57,500 nucleotides of DNA, taken from positions 1-57,500 of the forward strand of contig NZ_FNXE01000020.1 of the NCBI RefSeq assembly GCF_900108395.1. Reading direction: 5' to 3'. Both the position numbers and the translations under genes were made by a program. The notes under the pieces are model-generated. The model did not search any database and was not told the DNA's origin. It saw nothing but the letters and a program-made list of their open reading frames with translations. Positions 53,524 through 57,500 of the stretch are shown here, one piece after another; within the stretch, counting starts at the first letter, position 1; each line of letters opens with the position of its first letter. The stretch comes from Paenimyroides marinum. Its GTDB lineage: Bacteria; Bacteroidota; Bacteroidia; Flavobacteriales; Flavobacteriaceae.

Positions 53524-55128
53524 ATGATAGATTTTATATATCAGGATTCTTTTCCTGTACAAAAAGATGATACGCAGTATCGCAAAATTACTTCAGATTA
53601 CGTAAAGGTAGAACAATTAGGAAACCGCGAAATTTTAACGGTTGACCCGAAAGGGTTAGAACTATTGGCAGAAACCGCAATGACCGATGTTTCGTTTATG
53701 CTGCGTACGTCGCATTTAGAAAAATTACGTGCCATTATCGATGATCCCGAAGCTACCGATAACGACCGTTTTGTAGCGTACAACTTATTGCAAAATGCAG
53801 CTGTGGCTGTCGGTGGCGAATTACCATCTTGTCAAGATACGGGAACGGCAATTGTAATGGCAAAAAAAGGCGAAAATGTTTATACCGGAATCGATGATGC
53901 AGAAGCGTTATCAAAAGGCATTTTCAATACTTATACCAACAAAAACCTGCGTTATTCTCAAATCGTTCCAATTTCAATGTTCGAAGAGAAAAACTCGGGA
54001 TCAAACCTTCCTGCACAAATAGACATCTATGCAAAAAAAGGAAATTTGTACGAATTTTTATTTTTGGCAAAAGGGGGGGGGTCTGCCAACAAAACCTTTC
54101 TATACCAACAGACAAAATCTCTTTTGAACGAAAAATCGTTGGAAGCGTTTATTAAAAATAAAATAATGGATTTGGGTACGGCAGCTTGTCCGCCATATCA
54201 TTTGGCATTAGTTATTGGAGGAACTTCAGCTGAAGCTAATTTGGCAACCGTTAAAAAAGCTTCTGCGGGATATTACGATCATTTGCCAACATCAGGAAAT
54301 ATGGCAGGTCAGGCATTTCGGGATTTAGAATGGGAAGAACGTGTGAAACAAATTTGTCAGGAATCGGGAGTGGGTGCACAGTTTGGTGGAAAATATCTGG
54401 TACACGATGTTCGTGTAATCCGTTTGCCACGCCACGCAGCTTCTTGTCCGGTTGGCTTAGGTGTTTCGTGCTCTGCCGACAGAAATATCAAAGGAAAAAT
54501 TACCGCAGAAGGAATTTTCGTGGAACAATTAGAAACCAATCCTGCACGTTTGTTACCGGAAACCGCTCCACACTTAGAAGCACCGGTTACGATTGATTTG
54601 GACCAGCCAATGTCAACTATTTTAGCGGAATTAACCAAACACCCGATTAAAACACGTTTGATGTTGAATGGAACCGTGATTGTTGCCCGCGATATTGCCC
54701 ACGCAAAAATCAAGGAAATGCTGGACAACGGACAACCGATGCCGGAATATTTCAAAAATCATCCGGTTTATTATGCGGGTCCCGCAAAAACGCCTGAAGG
54801 AATGGCTTCAGGATCTTTCGGACCTACAACTGCCGGACGTATGGACAGTTATGTAGATCAATTTCAAGCAGCCGGCGGTTCTATGATTATGCTGGCAAAA
54901 GGAAACCGTTCACAACAAGTTACCGATGCGTGTAAAAAACACGGAGGATTCTATTTAGGCTCAATTGGCGGACCGGCAGCAATTCTGGCACAAGACAATA
55001 TTTTAAGTGTAGAAGTGGTTGATTTTCAGGAATTGGGAATGGAAGCCGTTCGTAAAATAACCGTTAAAGATTTCCCTGCCTTCATCATTACCGATGATAA
55101 AGGAAACGATTTCTTTCAGAATTTGTAA
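53524..55128 (+). CDS. Fumarate hydratase, class I (iron-sulfur)
   Basis: 534 aa, N- and C-terminal class I domains in one chain. [19 protein letters not shown] (about residues 98-116) holds the first 4Fe-4S Cys, [14 protein letters not shown] is at about 182-195, and [15 protein letters not shown] holds a further cluster Cys. [20 protein letters not shown] marks the C-terminal domain. It hydrates fumarate to malate in the TCA cycle and is oxygen-sensitive as a class. A G9 tract (54073-54081) encodes the conserved GGG and is in frame. Single gene. Confidence 0.96.
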   Translation: MIDFIYQDSFPVQKDDTQYRKITSDYVKVEQLGNREILTVDPKGLELLAETAMTDVSFMLRTSHLEKLRAIIDDPEATDNDRFVAYNLLQNAAVAVGGELPSCQDTGTAIVMAKKGENVYTGIDDAEALSKGIFNTYTNKNLRYSQIVPISMFEEKNSGSNLPAQIDIYAKKGNLYEFLFLAKGGGSANKTFLYQQTKSLLNEKSLEAFIKNKIMDLGTAACPPYHLALVIGGTSAEANLATVKKASAGYYDHLPTSGNMAGQAFRDLEWEERVKQICQESGVGAQFGGKYLVHDVRVIRLPRHAASCPVGLGVSCSADRNIKGKITAEGIFVEQLETNPARLLPETAPHLEAPVTIDLDQPMSTILAELTKHPIKTRLMLNGTVIVARDIAHAKIKEMLDNGQPMPEYFKNHPVYYAGPAKTPEGMASGSFGPTTAGRMDSYVDQFQAAGGSMIMLAKGNRSQQVTDACKKHGGFYLGSIGGPAAILAQDNILSVEVVDFQELGMEAVRKITVKDFPAFIITDDKGNDFFQNL

Positions 55129-55149
55129 GATTTTCAACCTTATATCTCT

Positions 55150-55178
55150 AAAACAGCATTTAAAAAAAATGCTGTTTT
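55150..55178 (+). terminator. Terminator after the fumarase gene
   Basis: AAAACAGCATTT / AAATGCTGTTTT followed by T-rich sequence. It overlaps the possible start codon of the sigma factor gene. Confidence 0.85.
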
Positions 55179-55747
55179 TTTTATTTTTATCCGATTTCTT
55201 TGTCACAAAATATCCGTTTATTCGTCTTACTAATAAACAACACAAGTTTCATTTGGAAAATTTCAGTACATCTCATCACAAAATGCTTCGGCTGGCATGT
55301 CGGATTATCGGAAACAGTACCGATGCCGAAGATATTGTACAGGATTGTTACGAGAAATTTATTTTGAAGAAAGATCATTATAACCTTCAAAACAGTGAAG
55401 CATTTTTAATGACAATGGTTCGGAATACAAGTCTGGATTTTCTGAGAAAGAAACACTACGTTTTTCAATCCGATGAAGTTTTAAATCACCATTTTTCCGG
55501 CGAAAGTCCTGATAAAATTCTGGAATTGAAAGAGAGTGAGAACAAATTGGATCAATTGTTAAACCTTTTAAATGAGAAGCAACGTACCGTTTATCATCTG
55601 CGGGAAATCGAAGGTTATGAGCTGGAAGAAATTGCTGAAGTTTTAGTAATTAGTTACGACGATGTCAGAACGTGTTTATCACGTGCACGAAAAAAAATAA
55701 GAGAATTATATAACGCCTATTTGAACAATGAAAGAGGAAGTGAATAA
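55169..55747 (+). CDS. ECF-type RNA polymerase sigma factor
   Basis: Sigma-70 family without region 1. Region 2 is HHKMLRLACRIIGNSTDAED IVQDCYEKF in two parts (the DAEDIVQD motif is clear) and region 4 is LLNEKQRTVYHLREIEGY with an HTH ending RARKKIREL. The start is uncertain: ATG 55169 lies inside the fumarase terminator, TTG 55253 gives a more usual N-terminus, and an upstream reading from 55094 overlaps fumarase. It overlaps the next gene by 20 nt, so the anti-sigma-like protein is co-translated. Confidence 0.88.
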   Translation: MLFFLFLSDFFVTKYPFIRLTNKQHKFHLENFSTSHHKMLRLACRIIGNSTDAEDIVQDCYEKFILKKDHYNLQNSEAFLMTMVRNTSLDFLRKKHYVFQSDEVLNHHFSGESPDKILELKESENKLDQLLNLLNEKQRTVYHLREIEGYELEEIAEVLVISYDDVRTCLSRARKKIRELYNAYLNNERGSE

Positions 55748-56198
55748 AGAACGGCTGTTAGAAAAATATTACAATGGCGAAACCACTTTAGCCGAAGAAC
55801 AATGGCTGAAAAAATACGTGTTGCACGAAAGTGAAACGGTAGAACAGTATATTTTTAAGGATCTTGAAGCTTTGAAAAAACAAACATTTCAAAATGCTAC
55901 GATTCCTAAACAACAAAACAATCAACGGATAAGATTCGTTACAATATGCAGTTTAGTTGCCGCTGCGTGTGTAGTCTTGTTTGTATGGAATCCTTTGGGT
56001 TACTCGTCAACAAACAATGTTTTTGAAACGAAAATAGGCAAAGAAATTTTGGTTTCCAATACAGTAGAAGGCACTATCGAAGATCCTGAAGTGGCATTGG
56101 AACAAGCACAAAAGGCATTGGCTTTTGTCAGCGAAAAATTGAATACCGGTATTCAGAATATAGATCATTTAAACAAGTTGAATCAAGTAAAAGAATAA
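55728..56198 (+). CDS. Putative anti-sigma-like membrane protein
   Basis: 156 aa. A cytoplasmic N-terminal part (residues 1-60; ERLLEKYYNGETTLAEEQWLKK, an element often seen in small FecR-like anti-sigma proteins) is followed by a single membrane helix (FVTICSLVAAACVVLFVW, about 65-83) and a periplasmic helical end. Position directly after an ECF sigma gene with a 20-nt overlap, and this topology, suggest it restrains the sigma factor. No canonical zinc anti-sigma motif is visible. Confidence 0.65.
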   Translation: MKEEVNKERLLEKYYNGETTLAEEQWLKKYVLHESETVEQYIFKDLEALKKQTFQNATIPKQQNNQRIRFVTICSLVAAACVVLFVWNPLGYSSTNNVFETKIGKEILVSNTVEGTIEDPEVALEQAQKALAFVSEKLNTGIQNIDHLNKLNQVKE

Positions 56199-56200
56199 AT

Positions 56201-56728
56201 ATGAGACTAAAAAAAATTGTATATCTGCTGTTGTTGTGTTTACCACTTACCGCAATGGCACAGAGTCTGGCACAAAAAGTAGCCTCGGATTACGAAGGCA
56301 AAAAAGGCTATACCACAGTAAGTATTTCCAAATCAATGTTTAAAATGCTGTCACGGATCAAAACTACTGATTCTGAATACAAAGATTTTCAGAAATTTCT
56401 ATCCAATCTGGAAGGGATTAAAATTCTGATACAGGAAGACGCTAAAACCAATACGTTGAAAAACGATTTGGCATCGCTGGCACATTCGTTGACCAAAAAC
56501 GGCTATGAGGAATTGATGAATATCAACGAAGATGGGAATATTATTTCGTTTAAAACCCTTGAAAAAAACAACCGCATCCGCGAATTGGTTATGAGCATTA
56601 CAGGAGAAGACACTGTTTTGATGATCATCAGCGGAAACTTTCTTCTGGACGAACTCACTTCGATTTCCGACAATGTAAACATCGGCGGAATGGATCAGGT
56701 AAAAAAACTTAAAAACAAGAAAAAATGA
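56201..56728 (+). CDS. DUF4252 protein
   Basis: 175 aa with a signal peptide (IVYLLLLCLPLTAMA). The mature domain has the DUF4252 pattern: VSISKSMFKMLSRIK, the SNLEGIKILIQEDAK segment and a hydrophobic LVMSITGEDTVLMIISGNFLLDEL. It is secreted or periplasmic, without lipobox. It is the third gene of the sigma operon, 2 nt after the putative anti-sigma gene. The family is frequent behind ECF sigma factors in flavobacteria. Function unknown. Confidence 0.85.
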   Translation: MRLKKIVYLLLLCLPLTAMAQSLAQKVASDYEGKKGYTTVSISKSMFKMLSRIKTTDSEYKDFQKFLSNLEGIKILIQEDAKTNTLKNDLASLAHSLTKNGYEELMNINEDGNIISFKTLEKNNRIRELVMSITGEDTVLMIISGNFLLDELTSISDNVNIGGMDQVKKLKNKKK

Positions 56729-57180
56729 AGTTATTAAAATACAGCTTTCTGTTAGTAATGAGTTGTGTGATGCTATCGTGTGCATCATTTAGAAACAAAG
56801 GTTTGGATGCTTTTTACAAAGAATACAATCAGGAAATTACTTCGTTGCGTATTCCCAAAATGCTCTATCAGTTTACAGGCTCTCACAAGGAATTGAAACC
56901 GCTGACCAAATATTTAAAAGCCACACGTGTTGTTTCCATTGAGAATATCAGCAATAAAATGCTCCGTGATTTAGACAAAGCGTTGGAAAATGACCGCTAC
57001 GAAGAGTTTGTCAGCATCAACAGCGAGGGTGATTTGATCACCATTCTTGCTGCTGAAAAAAAGGACAGAATTACACACATAGTATTGAAAATAAAAGATG
57101 AAGACGAAATCAATTTAATACAAACCCGTGTTGATTTACCCGTAGATAAATTTCAGGAAATTTTAAGTTCACTCAATTAA
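56725..57180 (+). CDS. DUF4252 lipoprotein
   Basis: 151 aa with lipobox MLSC (C19; VMLSCASFRNK), so it is the lipid-anchored member of the pair. It shares the DUF4252 fold (RIPKMLYQF, ATRVVSIENIS, TRVDLPVDKFQEIL) but is diverged from the 175-aa protein. Its ATG overlaps the stop of that gene by 4 nt. The operon ends at the terminator that follows. Confidence 0.85.
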   Translation: MKLLKYSFLLVMSCVMLSCASFRNKGLDAFYKEYNQEITSLRIPKMLYQFTGSHKELKPLTKYLKATRVVSIENISNKMLRDLDKALENDRYEEFVSINSEGDLITILAAEKKDRITHIVLKIKDEDEINLIQTRVDLPVDKFQEILSSLN

Positions 57181-57197
57181 TTTAATGTTTTTAGAAA

Positions 57198-57228
57198 AGT
57201 CAGGATAGAACGTCCTGGCTTTTTTTTA
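57198..57228 (+). terminator. Terminator of the sigma operon
   Basis: AGTCAGGA / TCCTGGCT (one T-G pair) with a 7-nt loop and T8 after it. Confidence 0.85.
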
Positions 57229-57271
57229 AATCAAAATGTAAAATATTTTTTACATAATATAAAATATTCAT

Positions 57272-57279
57272 TACATTTG
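57272..57279 (+). promoter_or_regulatory. Promoter -7 box in front of the transposase
   Basis: TACATTTG fits TAnnTTTG. A short leader of about 80 nt to the following hairpin would result. Confidence 0.45.
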
Positions 57280-57331
57280 AATCGTTAAACTATAAATCAA
57301 TTCACTACTAACCGACTAACTTTTCAAAATT

Positions 57332-57365
57332 AAGGAGCTTCCCATTGTGGTTAGCTCCTTTTTTC
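57332..57365 (+). terminator. Terminator-like hairpin in the transposase leader
   Basis: AAGGAGCT (57332-57339) / AGCTCCTT (57353-57360) and T4, 30 nt before the transposase ATG. It may block outside transcription from entering the element, or act as an attenuator. Confidence 0.65.
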
Positions 57366-57394
57366 ATATTTTGGTTTTACGACAAATCAAAAAT

Positions 57395-57500
57395 ATGAGC
57401 AATAAAGATACAGAAAAGAAATTAGTCGGTCAGCCGATTTTCAAACAAATCATCAATTTTATTCCAAAAGATAAATTTGATATGCTTGTCTACAAGCATA
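57395..57500 (+). mobile_element. IS4-type transposase, N-terminal part (cut by window edge)
   Basis: ATG 57395 opens MSNKDTEKKLVGQPIFKQII and then NFIPKDKFDMLVYKH, a close match to the DUF4372 N-terminus of IS4-family transposases (GQPI-F-Q-NFIP pattern) as I recall it. The gene continues beyond the window. The left inverted repeat of the element must lie between about 57229 and 57395 but could not be recognised without the right end. Confidence 0.75.

Noticed and set aside
54330..54596. 88-aa plus-strand ORF inside fumarase
   Set aside because: Alternative frame of a conserved gene; Cys/Arg-rich artefact.

Overview
The window looks like a chromosomal segment of a low-GC member of the Flavobacteriaceae (Flavobacterium/Myroides-like). 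The evidence is an AT-rich sequence; promoters of the Bacteroidota type (TTTG, 17-21 nt, TAnnTTTG) in front of several genes; a NuoG subunit lacking the molybdopterin-like domain; and lineage-typical genes (DUF2723/GT117, DUF4271, DUF4296, DUF4252, PorT-like barrels, LYS9-type dehydrogenase). No rRNA, CRISPR array, prophage or biosynthetic cluster was seen.

Layout. 1-3440: end of an NAD(P)HX dehydratase gene, a luciferase-like oxidoreductase, an outer-membrane barrel and an MpaB-like oxygenase. 3507-16248: a complete 14-gene respiratory complex I operon (nuoA to nuoN, minus strand) with a promoter upstream of nuoA and a strong terminator after nuoN. 16249-23100: an accessory region. It holds a repeat/hairpin cluster, a thioredoxin-fold DUF4369-like protein, three small lipoproteins, two tiny membrane proteins too short for normal gene calling, a 0.9-kb island of dispersed repeats, and a TPR-transmembrane-AraC regulator whose gene is broken at an A10 tract. 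Between the regulator and a divergent lipoprotein gene lie four copies of a 14-bp operator-like site (CGCARWATBGTACA). 23334-29499: housekeeping genes: cold-shock protein, accC-accB-fabH, rpmF-yceD, pdxA and ribE. 29546-34312: a frameshifted lipoprotein, an OmpA-type lipoprotein, two beta-carbonic anhydrases and a SulP transporter, which together suggest bicarbonate handling. 35009-37634: two identical tRNA-Gln genes and two tandem HExxH proteins. 37919-53415: GT117 membrane protein, PEP carboxykinase, DUF423, saccharopine dehydrogenase, a two-domain peptide ABC ATPase, OsmC, a 26-codon micro-ORF, tyrS, and the DUF4296-pyrC-mannosyltransferase-DUF4271-hemD block. 53524-57180: class I fumarase and an ECF sigma factor operon with two DUF4252 proteins. 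57272-57500: the left part of an IS4-type insertion sequence.

The most unusual stretch is 16.5-23.1 kb. Three lipoproteins, at least two of them sharing a GRR-x-IAF C-terminal motif, sit with two micro membrane proteins, a thiol-fold protein that has lost its CxxC, and a frameshifted membrane-bound AraC-type regulator next to an iterated operator. I read this as a possible surface lipoprotein system under switchable control. That reading is inference. Two further candidates for unannotated genes are the 26-codon ORF at 47767-47847, followed by its own terminator, and a promoter-to-terminator short transcript at 43726-43940.
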